A DNA stretch of 23,049 nucleotides from a virus, in IMG/VR virus record IMGVR_UViG_3300037485_001799, positions 1 through 23,049 of that record; one strand, given 5' to 3'. The stretch's first letter is position 1, and the number at the start of each line of letters is the position of its first letter. The notes under the pieces were generated by a model that saw nothing but the letters and a program-made list of their open reading frames with translations, was not told the DNA's origin and did not search any database. The translations under genes and the position numbers were made by a program. Below, one piece after another: positions 6,123-11,889 of the stretch.

Positions 6123-6566
6123 AAGCATATTGAAGATTTTTGTTTGGAGTGTAAATGTTTCAACGATTAATTCGTTGATTTCATTTTTACCGACAATTCC
6201 TGATTCATAGAGGGCATCAAGCTTTTTTCTTAGCACATTTACATCAGCATAAATGCTCTCAAGCGGCGCGGTTGAATACTGGCTAGTCGATTGGGCTTTT
6301 GGTGGGGTAGGGCTTTCGATTGGTGACATACAATTCCTTTCATTCGTTTCATTTGAGATATTCTCAATTGTCGGCTCTTTTGCAAGAGGCTCTAGGGCTA
6401 TTGGCTCTTTTCCTTCTTTGATAGATCTAATATTAGCGACTGTACGCGCTGCTTTATTAGCTCCATCTAAGATTGTGTCTAACATATGCTTCTGGTCTTC
6501 AGACTTGCTGTAAACCATAGTCTTTAAAATTTGTAACATGATTAGTTTCTCCAACATATCGTCCAT
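6111..6566 (-). CDS. Helical protein of unknown function
   Basis: A 151-aa product if translation starts at ATG 6566 (GGAAG about 12 bases upstream). TTG 6584 and ATG 6557 are in-frame alternatives, so the start is uncertain. The N-terminal third is helical and hydrophobic/charged (MLEKLIMLQILKTM), the middle is a proline- and serine-rich linker (about 65-105), and the C-terminal 45 residues are again helical with heptad-like leucines. This dumbbell layout suits a scaffold or adaptor. It converges on the duplicated gene pair and closes the accessory island. No family recognised. Confidence 0.55.
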   Translation of the reverse strand: MDDMLEKLIMLQILKTMVYSKSEDQKHMLDTILDGANKAARTVANIRSIKEGKEPIALEPLAKEPTIENISNETNERNCMSPIESPTPPKAQSTSQYSTAPLESIYADVNVLRKKLDALYESGIVGKNEINELIVETFTLQTKIFNMLKNK

Positions 6567-6602
6567 TGTGGTTTTTGCTTCCAAGTCATGTTAAGTTTTT
6601 GT

Positions 6603-6619
6603 ATACAGTAGATACAGTA
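6603..6619. repeat. Direct repeat ATACAGTA x2
   Basis: ATACAGTA occurs at 6603-6610 and 6612-6619, a 9-base period, in the gap between the divergent genes 6566 (leftward) and 6639 (rightward). It is a candidate regulator binding site, unproven. Confidence 0.3.
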
Positions 6620-6638
6620 TATGGGAAAGGGTTTATAT

Positions 6639-6842
6639 ATGCAAAATACAGTTTATTTTCATTTTGTGAAAAAGTTTCTGGTAAGGATAAATCAAAAATT
6701 CTGTGTCCATAGGTGGAGTTACAATAAGTCTGTCACTTTGGTAGGCCGTCGTTGTGCTGAATATGTTTGTGTGAAATGTGGTAAACTAGGGCATATAATC
6801 TATAGGCATGAATATGAAATTAAAAACGGGAAGGCTTTATAA
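6639..6842 (+). CDS. Small Cys/His-rich, zinc-ribbon-like protein
   Basis: A 67-aa product. ATG 6639 is chosen because GGAAAGGG lies 7 bases upstream; ATG 6621 contains that site and is less likely. C22/H24, C39 and CVKCGKLGH (C44, C47, H52) give enough ligands for one zinc site, and the protein is strongly basic. Small phage proteins with this CxxCGK pattern are common but their function is mostly unknown. It starts the run of small genes to 9532, and its end overlaps a 38-codon membrane ORF. Confidence 0.6.
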   Translation: MQNTVYFHFVKKFLVRINQKFCVHRWSYNKSVTLVGRRCAEYVCVKCGKLGHIIYRHEYEIKNGKAL

Positions 6843-6924
6843 AGCAGGGTTTTTGACTTGTTTTTCGATCACGGTTTTAGCTCTCTATTCGATTAATGAT
6901 ATTAACCGCCCTGCACTAAAGTAA
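6808..6924 (+). CDS. 38-aa single-span membrane peptide
   Basis: A short ORF (ATG 6808, or ATG 6814 with AGG at proper distance) overlapping the end of the preceding gene in another frame. It encodes a basic N-terminus (MNMKLKTGRLYK) and one hydrophobic segment, AGFLTCFSITVLALYSI, with positive charge on the N side. It resembles other tiny membrane ORFs in this block. It could be a chance ORF, but the membrane-span layout and nearby AGG make it plausible. Confidence 0.4.
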   Translation: MNMKLKTGRLYKAGFLTCFSITVLALYSINDINRPALK

Positions 6925-6950
6925 TTATACTCAAAACCGGAGTTAAGCAA

Positions 6951-7232
6951 GTGAAATTAGCCGCTAATGATGTTGTAAAGAAGCTTTCGCAAAGGGATAT
7001 ATGGGAACAACTTAACCAGACACAAGAAGAATGCGGCGAATTAGTGACCGCAATATCTCATCTAAGAAGAAAAAAGGGTGTAGATCCCTATGATTTGTTA
7101 TGTGAAGAAATAGCGGACGTTTTCATTATGATTAACCAGTGTTATTTATTTCTTGACAGCAAAAAAATTGATAAAAAAGTTAATGAAAAAATAGCACGAG
7201 CAAAAGAAAGGCTAGAAAATGGAACTATCTAA
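6951..7232 (+). CDS. MazG-like nucleotide pyrophosphohydrolase
   Basis: A 93-aa all-helical protein with the paired acidic signature of the MazG/dUTPase-like superfamily: EExxE at residues 26-30 and EExxD at 52-56, which coordinate magnesium. Members hydrolyse (d)NTPs to NMP and pyrophosphate. Phage versions are thought to clean the nucleotide pool or change (p)ppGpp-linked signalling; substrate cannot be read from sequence. The start is GTG 6951 with CGGAG upstream. The last 14 bases overlap the next small ORF. Confidence 0.8.
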   Translation: MKLAANDVVKKLSQRDIWEQLNQTQEECGELVTAISHLRRKKGVDPYDLLCEEIADVFIMINQCYLFLDSKKIDKKVNEKIARAKERLENGTI

Positions 7233-7335
7233 TCTATCTACTTTAGCAATTATAATTATTGCGAGTGTTAACGGCATGGCATGGGGTGCATTATTAACCT
7301 GCGCTATTTTATATTTCATAGGAAAAAATAGATAA
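7219..7335 (+). CDS. 38-aa membrane protein
   Basis: A short ORF starting inside the end of the MazG-like gene, with AAAGG 8 bases before its ATG, and ending TAATG into the next start. It encodes one long or two short hydrophobic segments (LAIIIIASV and AWGALLTCAILYFI) with a basic GKNR tail. The exact overlaps on both sides and the good ribosome site make it a real gene, likely co-translated. Function unknown. Confidence 0.65.
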   Translation: MELSNLSTLAIIIIASVNGMAWGALLTCAILYFIGKNR

Positions 7336-7538
7336 TGATTTCTATTCTGGTCACAATATCCATAGTTTGGATAGTTATATTAACTGTTTGTTTGCTAGGT
7401 GTAATGTCGCTTTATCAAGCACTAAAAATTGAACAAGGGCAAATTAATAAACTATTCGATAAAAGACATTGGTTTTTAGATGAAAAAATCACAATGGTAA
7501 ATGAGCGAGTCAACAACATGAAAATAAAATATAAATGA
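7335..7538 (+). CDS. Small protein with N-terminal membrane anchor
   Basis: A 67-aa product starting in TAATG with the previous gene. Residues 3-27 are a hydrophobic helix (ILVTISIVWIVILTVCLLGVM); the rest is a charged helix ending in basic residues. A short anchored protein with a cytoplasmic or periplasmic helix recalls Rz-like spanins or superinfection proteins in layout only. It overlaps the next gene by 4 bases. Function unknown. Confidence 0.65.
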   Translation: MISILVTISIVWIVILTVCLLGVMSLYQALKIEQGQINKLFDKRHWFLDEKITMVNERVNNMKIKYK

Positions 7539-7744
7539 AAGTTTATTTGCAGATAGTTTTGGCTCTATCAACATCATATCTGATCACATGTATCATATGC
7601 GAATTCATGCTTAAGGTTACTAAAAAACGAGATGAAGACTACGGCGGCGATGGTTCTTTGAATTGTCCACACTGCAAAAAACAGCTTAGCCTATGGCAAA
7701 CTCTCAACATGTCTCGTTGTCCACGCTGCAAACGCTTTTGGTAA
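7535..7744 (+). CDS. Membrane-anchored zinc-ribbon protein
   Basis: A 69-aa product. Residues 5-26 are hydrophobic, followed by KKRDED and a Gly-rich linker, then CPHC (44-47) and CPRC (62-65), a four-Cys zinc ribbon at the extreme C-terminus. It starts ATGA-coupled to the gene before, and is the last gene before an inverted-repeat-containing gap. A single-span protein with a C-terminal ribbon might hold a partner at the membrane; this is inference only. Confidence 0.7.
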   Translation: MKVYLQIVLALSTSYLITCIICEFMLKVTKKRDEDYGGDGSLNCPHCKKQLSLWQTLNMSRCPRCKRFW

Positions 7745-7748
7745 TATT

Positions 7749-7838
7749 CCCTATTAGTTGTCAAAATACACAATCTTTTTATTGAGATATCTATTCAAAT
7801 CATTTATAAGGCAAGTTGCGTTATCGCAACTAATAGGG
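7749..7838 (+). promoter_or_regulatory. Long-range 12-bp inverted repeat covering a ribosome binding site
   Basis: CCCTATTAGTTG (7749-7760) is perfectly complementary to CAACTAATAGGG (7827-7838), which contains most of the AGGGG ribosome binding site of the gene at 7846. A local stem GTTGCG-TTAT-CGCAAC (7815-7830) competes for the CAAC bases. A promoter lies between the arms. Only RNAs that start upstream carry the left arm and could fold over the ribosome site. Confidence 0.55.
7782..7810 (+). promoter_or_regulatory. Internal promoter for the 7846 operon
   Basis: TTGAGA (7782-7787), a 17-base spacer and TATAAG (7805-7810); each hexamer matches consensus at 5 of 6 positions. Transcription would begin near 7817, downstream of the left arm of the inverted repeat at 7749-7760. 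Confidence 0.6.
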
Positions 7839-7845
7839 GCGCTTT

Positions 7846-8040
7846 ATGCAATTAAAGGGATTTTTAAGAAATAAAACCGACAAGTTTATGAAAATCGGTA
7901 AGAAAAAAAGAAACTCTCAAAATGCTAAATATATTTTTATAGTTCTCGTTACTTGTGCAATTTACTCGATAGCATCATTAATAGTAGACTATTACAAAGA
8001 AAAACACGAATTCATCGAAAAAATTGAAAGGGAAAAATGA
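7846..8040 (+). CDS. Small single-span membrane protein
   Basis: A 64-aa product. The N-terminal 27 residues are very basic, then comes one membrane helix (YIFIVLVTCAIYSIASLIV) and a charged C-terminal helix. By the positive-inside rule the N-terminus is cytoplasmic. Its AGGGG site is part of the inverted repeat at 7827-7838, so expression may depend on which promoter made the RNA. It overlaps the next gene by 4 bases. Confidence 0.65.
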   Translation: MQLKGFLRNKTDKFMKIGKKKRNSQNAKYIFIVLVTCAIYSIASLIVDYYKEKHEFIEKIEREK

Positions 8041-8465
8041 TGCTTGAATCTTCGCAGCAATGCGATATTTGCCAAGGCCGAACGACTTGTTATTATTGCG
8101 GCAACATTCGAACGGAAAGAAAGACTTCAGCAAAAGAGCTAGAGCTAATAGACATCTATTACAATGGTGGGAAAATAGTTCATATGTCTTTAGAGGATTC
8201 AAAAGATTCTCAGGTTGAAACGCAGGAAATTACCAGGGATATGGTAAAAGATATCGGCGCAGTAATCACGACACATACCTATGAGGTTTATCCAAATTTT
8301 TTCCCTTTCTGGCCGGAAGCTGGAAAGTATGTTGATATTTTAGGTAAATTGCTGCAAAAGGATGAAACGGTTGGGAGAATTATCACAACATCAAACAAAA
8401 TGACGAATGGAAGAATAAGCAAAATTGTGGCTTTCGAGGTGAAACATGGAGAAGTTAGATCTTAA
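8037..8465 (+). CDS. Protein with N-terminal Cys4 zinc-binding motif
   Basis: A 142-aa product beginning in an ATGA overlap. Residues 9-21 carry CDIC then CYYC five residues later, a compact Cys4 motif like a zinc knuckle, followed by a helical and then beta-rich domain with no recognised motif. It could bind nucleic acid or a protein partner. Its last 20 bases overlap the HTH gene at 8446. Family unknown. Confidence 0.65.
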   Translation: MMLESSQQCDICQGRTTCYYCGNIRTERKTSAKELELIDIYYNGGKIVHMSLEDSKDSQVETQEITRDMVKDIGAVITTHTYEVYPNFFPFWPEAGKYVDILGKLLQKDETVGRIITTSNKMTNGRISKIVAFEVKHGEVRS

Positions 8466-8640
8466 CAAAGAACAGATGAGAATTGTCAATCTTGCTATAG
8501 CTAAATGTGGTTCTGTGGACACGCTAGCAGCTAGGCTAGGTGTTTGTAGGCAAACCGTATTTAAATGGAGAAGCGGAGTACACAGCATGAAATGGTCAAT
8601 GGCTATGGAATTAATGAAATGGGCAAATAGGAAAAAATGA
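8446..8640 (+). CDS. Cro/YdaS-like helix-turn-helix protein
   Basis: A 64-aa protein almost wholly made of a lambda-repressor-type HTH: SVDTLAARLGVCRQTVFKWRSG (about 23-44) is the classic helix-turn-recognition helix, with TVFKW reading the DNA. Length and layout fit Cro or YdaS-type phage regulators. GAGGTGA precedes the ATG, which lies inside the end of the gene before. A second protein of the same type is encoded at 11109-11279. Its operators may be the paired palindromes at 10115-10165 and 10629-10679; this is a guess. Confidence 0.75.
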   Translation: MEKLDLNKEQMRIVNLAIAKCGSVDTLAARLGVCRQTVFKWRSGVHSMKWSMAMELMKWANRKK

Positions 8641-8643
8641 TAA

Positions 8644-8814
8644 ATGGTAAGCAAAGGGGATGGTGAGGCGTTTTTAGTCGCTTGTATGGTAGCAGCTTTT
8701 TTAATTGGGATAGGCGCGTTTGGCGGCTGGACAGCTAACAGTTGGTATCATTCTGATAAATATTCTGTGTGTCGCGAATATGAGAAGTTTAGGAATAAGG
8801 AAAATAAGGAATAA
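8644..8814 (+). CDS. 56-aa small membrane protein
   Basis: A short ORF directly after the HTH gene, with AGGA about 11 bases upstream of ATG 8644. It contains one hydrophobic segment (AFLVACMVAAFLIGIGAFGGW) and a charged C-terminal tail with one Cys. It lies in an otherwise empty stretch between coding genes, which supports it being real. Function unknown. Confidence 0.6.
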   Translation: MVSKGDGEAFLVACMVAAFLIGIGAFGGWTANSWYHSDKYSVCREYEKFRNKENKE

Positions 8815-8882
8815 ACTTGCAACAAAATAGTTAAAACGGTATGCATGTTTTTTCGGATAAAACACTATGAGAGGTAATAAAA

Positions 8883-9233
8883 ATGAGAGAAGCGGTTGCT
8901 ATAGTTAGTAAAGACGAAGATCTAATTGTTGTTCAAAAAGAAATGAAAGAATGCCGTGGTGTTCTTGATGAGTTAGAAAAAGAAATTAATCTTAGGGCTA
9001 GAGAAATTGTTAAGACAAAAATTAATCCGCTGTGGGAAAAGCTAGTCTCGGTTTGTAAAGAGAAGGGATATCTTCCAGCCGATTTTGAAGAACACAAATA
9101 TAGTGTTGGTTTAGAAGACGGTGTGGTTTTCATAGAGGAAAAACTTGGCGCTGATGAAGAAATGAGCGATTTGGTTAAGAGAGTTATGTTTAGAGATGAT
9201 GAAGTTGAAGATATAGAGTGTAAGGAAGCATAA
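8883..9233 (+). CDS. Acidic helical protein, unknown function
   Basis: A 116-aa product with GAGAGGT upstream of ATG. The first 60 residues are a charged helix (VQKEMKECRGVLDELEKEI), the rest is mixed, and the tail (DDEVEDIECKEA) is strongly acidic. Acidic small phage proteins sometimes mimic DNA or inhibit host enzymes, but nothing here shows that specifically. A GTG-started gene follows two bases after its stop. Confidence 0.65.
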   Translation: MREAVAIVSKDEDLIVVQKEMKECRGVLDELEKEINLRAREIVKTKINPLWEKLVSVCKEKGYLPADFEEHKYSVGLEDGVVFIEEKLGADEEMSDLVKRVMFRDDEVEDIECKEA

Positions 9234-9235
9234 CC

Positions 9236-9532
9236 GTGTATTTAGTTATAAATAAATCTATTACGCTCAATCTAGATCTATATTTATACTATCAAATTAC
9301 TTCTACACAAACTAGAGGTGACGCTAGAGACATAGAGCTAGTAGTCTGCTTTGGTAAATTAGTTAAAGGTGAGTTTGATAGCTATATTCTTTGTAGTGTG
9401 CATCATTCTAAAGCAGATGAAACAGTTGCAAGAATCAAAACTATGATCGATAGTGCTATTGTCATGGGTAGGTATCTTATAGATATATCTCATGATTTGA
9501 CGATTATGAATAATAACGGGTTTGATATCTAA
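9236..9532 (+). CDS. Hypothetical 98-aa protein
   Basis: Starts at GTG 9236 with AAGGAAG 8 bases upstream, inside the end of the previous gene. It has alternating beta-like segments (SITLNLDLYLYYQIT, IELVVCFGKLV, SYILCSVHH) and a helix, suggesting a small alpha/beta fold. There is no signal peptide or known motif. It ends in a 4-base convergent overlap with the RuvC-like gene. Function unknown. Confidence 0.6.
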   Translation: MYLVINKSITLNLDLYLYYQITSTQTRGDARDIELVVCFGKLVKGEFDSYILCSVHHSKADETVARIKTMIDSAIVMGRYLIDISHDLTIMNNNGFDI

Positions 9533-10029
9533 ACACACTCAATAAATAGCAAATCATTTGGAACCGTGACGCTGTTATCTTGCCCTGCAAAGCGCGCAAT
9601 AAAGAAAGCGTCTATAATTCCATCATCTCCTTTTTGAATCTTCCCAAAACTCGGATTAAGCCTTTTAAACGCTATAAGGCTTTTTTCTTTTGCAGTTAAA
9701 TCTTTAGATCCCTGACCAACATGCGCTTTGGCTTGCCATTTTTTGGGTGTTACAAGCTGATTAGGGTGTTTCTTGATCATTAGTCTCATCTGATTATAAT
9801 AACCGCCAAACGCAAAATTGTTAGGAATTCCCCAAATTTTATTAGAATGTACTTGCTCCAAGTAAATGAAATCAGCGCAGCGAAAATTGAACATAGCATT
9901 AATCAAATCAACTTCAAGTAGTCCATCTTCGCAATATGGAATTTTCATGTATCTACAGGCTTTTTCATATGTATCTATCTCAACAATAGCGCCACGATTT
10001 CCGGGATCGATGCCAATCAAAATTGTCAT
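9529..10029 (-). CDS. RuvC-like Holliday junction resolvase
   Basis: A 166-aa leftward protein. The RNase H-like active site is readable: D8 in GIDPGNRGAI, E58 in YLEQ, and D135/D136 and D140 in GDDGIIDAFFIARFA. Length and motif order match phage RuvC-type resolvases, which cut four-way and branched DNA, so it would debranch replicating DNA before packaging and complete RecT-mediated recombination. The start has GGAAGGAAT upstream on the minus strand. It stands alone on this strand with its own promoter. Confidence 0.88.
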   Translation of the reverse strand: MTILIGIDPGNRGAIVEIDTYEKACRYMKIPYCEDGLLEVDLINAMFNFRCADFIYLEQVHSNKIWGIPNNFAFGGYYNQMRLMIKKHPNQLVTPKKWQAKAHVGQGSKDLTAKEKSLIAFKRLNPSFGKIQKGDDGIIDAFFIARFAGQDNSVTVPNDLLFIECV

Positions 10030-10058
10030 TATTTTATTCCTTCCATTGTTTGTAAATA

Positions 10059-10087
10059 ATATTACATAGATACCGTTTTTTTAGCAA
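10059..10087 (-). promoter_or_regulatory. Promoter of the RuvC-like gene
   Basis: On the minus strand TTGCTA (10087-10082), a 17-base spacer and TAATAT (10064-10059). It is divergent from the promoter at 10114. Confidence 0.45.
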
Positions 10088-10113
10088 TTATTTTTATTTT
10101 CGATAAAAAAAGA

Positions 10114-10165
10114 TTGACACGAATGTCATGCTATACTATAACTCGGACATGGCACTAATGCCATG
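10114..10165 (+). promoter_or_regulatory. Promoter with paired operators, copy 1
   Basis: TTGACA (10114-10119), 17 bases and TATAAC (10137-10142). Two inverted repeats with the same 4-base centre flank it: TGACA-CGAA-TGTCA (10115-10128) over the -35, and CATGGCA-CTAA-TGCCATG (10148-10165) over the start site. Copy 2 at 10628-10679 has the same arrangement, so one repressor should control both. Confidence 0.7.
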
Positions 10166-10185
10166 ACGGACTAAGGAAAAACAAA

Positions 10186-10377
10186 ATGAAAAGAATGATA
10201 GATAAATCAAAAATGTCAGGCGTGAAAATACTAGGAGAATTCAAGTTTGTTGATAACGGTGCTTGTTGGGCAGTTTATAAAGAAATTAATGGAGCATATA
10301 TCTATCAATATACGACAAGTAAAATATATAAAGAATCAAACATTAACCTATACAATAGCGTAAAAGAAAAAATGTAA
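10186..10377 (+). CDS. Small hypothetical protein under operator copy 1
   Basis: A 63-aa basic product with AAGGAA before its ATG. It has short beta-like stretches (VKILGEFKFV, CWAVYKEI, YIYQYT) rich in Tyr and Lys, and no recognised domain. It is the first gene behind a repressible promoter, so it is likely made either early or in lysogeny. Function unknown. Confidence 0.6.
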   Translation: MKRMIDKSKMSGVKILGEFKFVDNGACWAVYKEINGAYIYQYTTSKIYKESNINLYNSVKEKM

Positions 10378-10421
10378 AAAACTCTTTAGACAATTACCAA
10401 GATGAAACAAATGGGTAAATC

Positions 10422-10631
10422 ATGAAAATTAAACTAACAAATTCCTTTCATAATACAGAAGCGTATGTGATCACAAAAGACGGAAATTTATCTTCTAGGC
10501 AAGTAAAAGCAGCAAGGAAAAAGCTTTGTCCATATGGCAATTGTCAATGTTCTGGACCTCTTGGAATTAGAGGAGGCGATATTGAAGGAATAGTTTGGCA
10601 CGATCATACGGCTACAATAAAAAACTATTGA
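10422..10631 (+). CDS. Small phage protein with FHNT and Cys motif
   Basis: A 69-aa product. FHNTEAYV near the N-terminus, then a basic helix SSRQVKAARKKL and CPYGNCQCSGPLGIRGG. I have an impression of a recurring small phage family with FHNT followed by a Cys-rich LGxRG segment, with no known role; this is memory, not a search. The Cys residues could bind a metal. Its stop overlaps the -35 box of operator copy 2, so the two units are tightly packed. Confidence 0.6.
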   Translation: MKIKLTNSFHNTEAYVITKDGNLSSRQVKAARKKLCPYGNCQCSGPLGIRGGDIEGIVWHDHTATIKNY

Positions 10632-10679
10632 CACAAATGTCATGTTGTTATAGAAGTTGTTCATGGCACTAACGCCATG
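10628..10679 (+). promoter_or_regulatory. Promoter with paired operators, copy 2
   Basis: TTGACA (10628-10633) with a weaker -10: TAGAAG at 17-base spacing or TATAGA at 15. TGACA-CAAA-TGTCA (10629-10642) and CATGGCA-CTAA-CGCCATG (10662-10679, one mismatch) repeat the layout of copy 1 at almost the same spacing. Confidence 0.65.
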
Positions 10680-10698
10680 TACAACGAAAGGAACGAAG

Positions 10699-10905
10699 AT
10701 GCAAACAGCTAGCCATAGATTGATCAATAACATGATTTGTAACCGCATGGGAAAGATCGAAGATTTAACACAAAAGATGTTTCATGAAGCACTATCTAAA
10801 GAATTCGAAGCTGAATGCATCAATGCAACGGACACAACGAACATAGGTCTTAAAAATTCAATCATTGCAAGACTTGATACGATAATCGAACAACTAGAAT
10901 ATTAA
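10699..10905 (+). CDS. Small helical protein under operator copy 2
   Basis: A 68-aa product. ATG 10699 is chosen because AAAGGAAC lies 6 bases upstream; an in-frame TTG at 10657 would lie inside the operator. It is mostly helical and charged, ending in IIARLDTIIEQLEY, a leucine-zipper-like tail. No recognised domain. It heads a three-gene unit ending in an HTH gene. Confidence 0.6.
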   Translation: MQTASHRLINNMICNRMGKIEDLTQKMFHEALSKEFEAECINATDTTNIGLKNSIIARLDTIIEQLEY

Positions 10906-10915
10906 GGAGAAAAAC

Positions 10916-11107
10916 ATGTTTCAAATCATAAAAACCAAAAACGAAGAAACAAACAACGACCAATGGACATTACAAAGGGTAGACGGGAAAAGCTGGGAAG
11001 ATGGTGTTGTTGGATGGAATTTTGACTACACAGATGAAGGCGGGCTAGCTGCTTTAAACTGCATGGAAAGACTAAATAAAAGATATAACCTAGAAGTTAA
11101 GGAATAA
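10916..11107 (+). CDS. Small acidic hypothetical protein
   Basis: A 63-aa product with AAGGAGA before its ATG. It has beta-like N-terminal strands, aromatic-rich WTLQRVDGKSWEDGVVGWNFDY, then a helix AALNCMERLNKRY. It is followed one base later by the HTH gene. Function unknown. Confidence 0.6.
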   Translation: MFQIIKTKNEETNNDQWTLQRVDGKSWEDGVVGWNFDYTDEGGLAALNCMERLNKRYNLEVKE

Positions 11108-11108
11108 T

Positions 11109-11279
11109 ATGAAAGTTGAACAACTCATAAAAAACAGCATAAAGGTAACTAAGACTAACATTGCACTAGCTGCTTACCTAGGCTGTAACGAAAGAACAAT
11201 ATACCGATGGTTAAGCGGCCAATTTGTTCCTAATTCTAAGTTTGTCATGAAAATGATAGAGCTAACCAAAAATCTGTAA
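11109..11279 (+). CDS. 56-aa Cro/YdaS-like helix-turn-helix protein
   Basis: A short ORF with AAGGA 6 bases before ATG. NIALAAYLGCNERTIYRWLSG (about 17-37) is a clear HTH that shares LAAxLG....T.(Y/F).W.SG with the protein at 8446. It is the last gene of the unit driven by operator copy 2, a natural place for an autorepressor of that operator pair. No CI-sized repressor is in the window. Confidence 0.72.
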   Translation: MKVEQLIKNSIKVTKTNIALAAYLGCNERTIYRWLSGQFVPNSKFVMKMIELTKNL

Positions 11280-11283
11280 AAGG

Positions 11284-11619
11284 CTACTTATTCGAGTAGT
11301 ATTCTGTGGCTCTTGCCAAAGCCATTGCTTCAATTCTCTTCAGCATGAAACTTGTACAATCATCTTTTACCTTGCGATTGTGAAGCTTGTAATCACGCAA
11401 ATGACCGATCACTAAATGACAATTCCTGCACAAAGTAATCAAATTCTTCTCATTCAATTCTAATTCAGGGTGTATATGAAAAGGTTCTATATGATGAACC
11501 TCTAACTTGCTATCAGCGGCGCAAGCTGTGCATCTCTTATTAATCTTCAGAAAATTAGCTCTCACTGAATGCCAATCGGGACTTCTTCCTTGGAAAGCAA
11601 ATTTTATTCGATTAAACAT
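11284..11619 (-). CDS. HNH endonuclease
   Basis: A 111-aa protein with the beta-beta-alpha-metal fold: zinc-type C30/C33, LEVHHIEPF (H42, H43), NLITLCRNCH (N59, C64, C67, H68). HNH nucleases next to terminase genes assist DNA cutting or packaging in several cos-type phages. Here it is encoded on the opposite strand to terS, which is less usual. AAGGAG precedes the ATG at 11-12 bases. Its start overlaps the end of the zinc-ribbon gene, so the two form a unit. Confidence 0.85.
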   Translation of the reverse strand: MFNRIKFAFQGRSPDWHSVRANFLKINKRCTACAADSKLEVHHIEPFHIHPELELNEKNLITLCRNCHLVIGHLRDYKLHNRKVKDDCTSFMLKRIEAMALARATEYYSNK

Positions 11620-11845
11620 TGCCGCAACACTCCTTATTAAGTGGTATGATATCTACTATAAGCTGTTTTGGTGTTCCTACTTCTACAAACGCTTGCATCG
11701 TTGGTAAAGGCAGAATTGTCAATCCTCTTGAACAATCCGAGCAGCGATACATAAAAGAGTTTTGAAGCTGGCCTATGATTGTTGAAAATTCTCTATCGCA
11801 ATATGGGCAACTTGCATTAACTAAAAATTCTTTATACGCAAACAT
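11612..11845 (-). CDS. Zinc-ribbon protein
   Basis: A 77-aa product with C13PYC16 and C35SDC38, a four-Cys zinc ribbon, then a hydrophobic/proline-rich tail. It resembles small Com-like zinc-finger proteins of phages in size and spacing only. GAGGT lies before its ATG at 11845. It is co-transcribed with the HNH gene, overlapping it by 8 bases, and divergent from terS. A role with HNH is inferred from position. Confidence 0.65.
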   Translation of the reverse strand: MFAYKEFLVNASCPYCDREFSTIIGQLQNSFMYRCSDCSRGLTILPLPTMQAFVEVGTPKQLIVDIIPLNKECCGNV

Positions 11846-11880
11846 GGCTTACCTCAAAACTCTTAACATTTACATAGTTA

Positions 11881-11889
11881 TGATATAAT
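11881..11889 (+). promoter_or_regulatory. Extended -10 promoter of the late operon
   Basis: TGA-TATAAT (11881-11889) gives a perfect -10 with the TGn extension. Upstream, TTAACA (11863-11868) is 15 bases away, a poor spacing, so the extension probably carries recognition. It lies 38 bases before the terS ATG. Confidence 0.55.
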
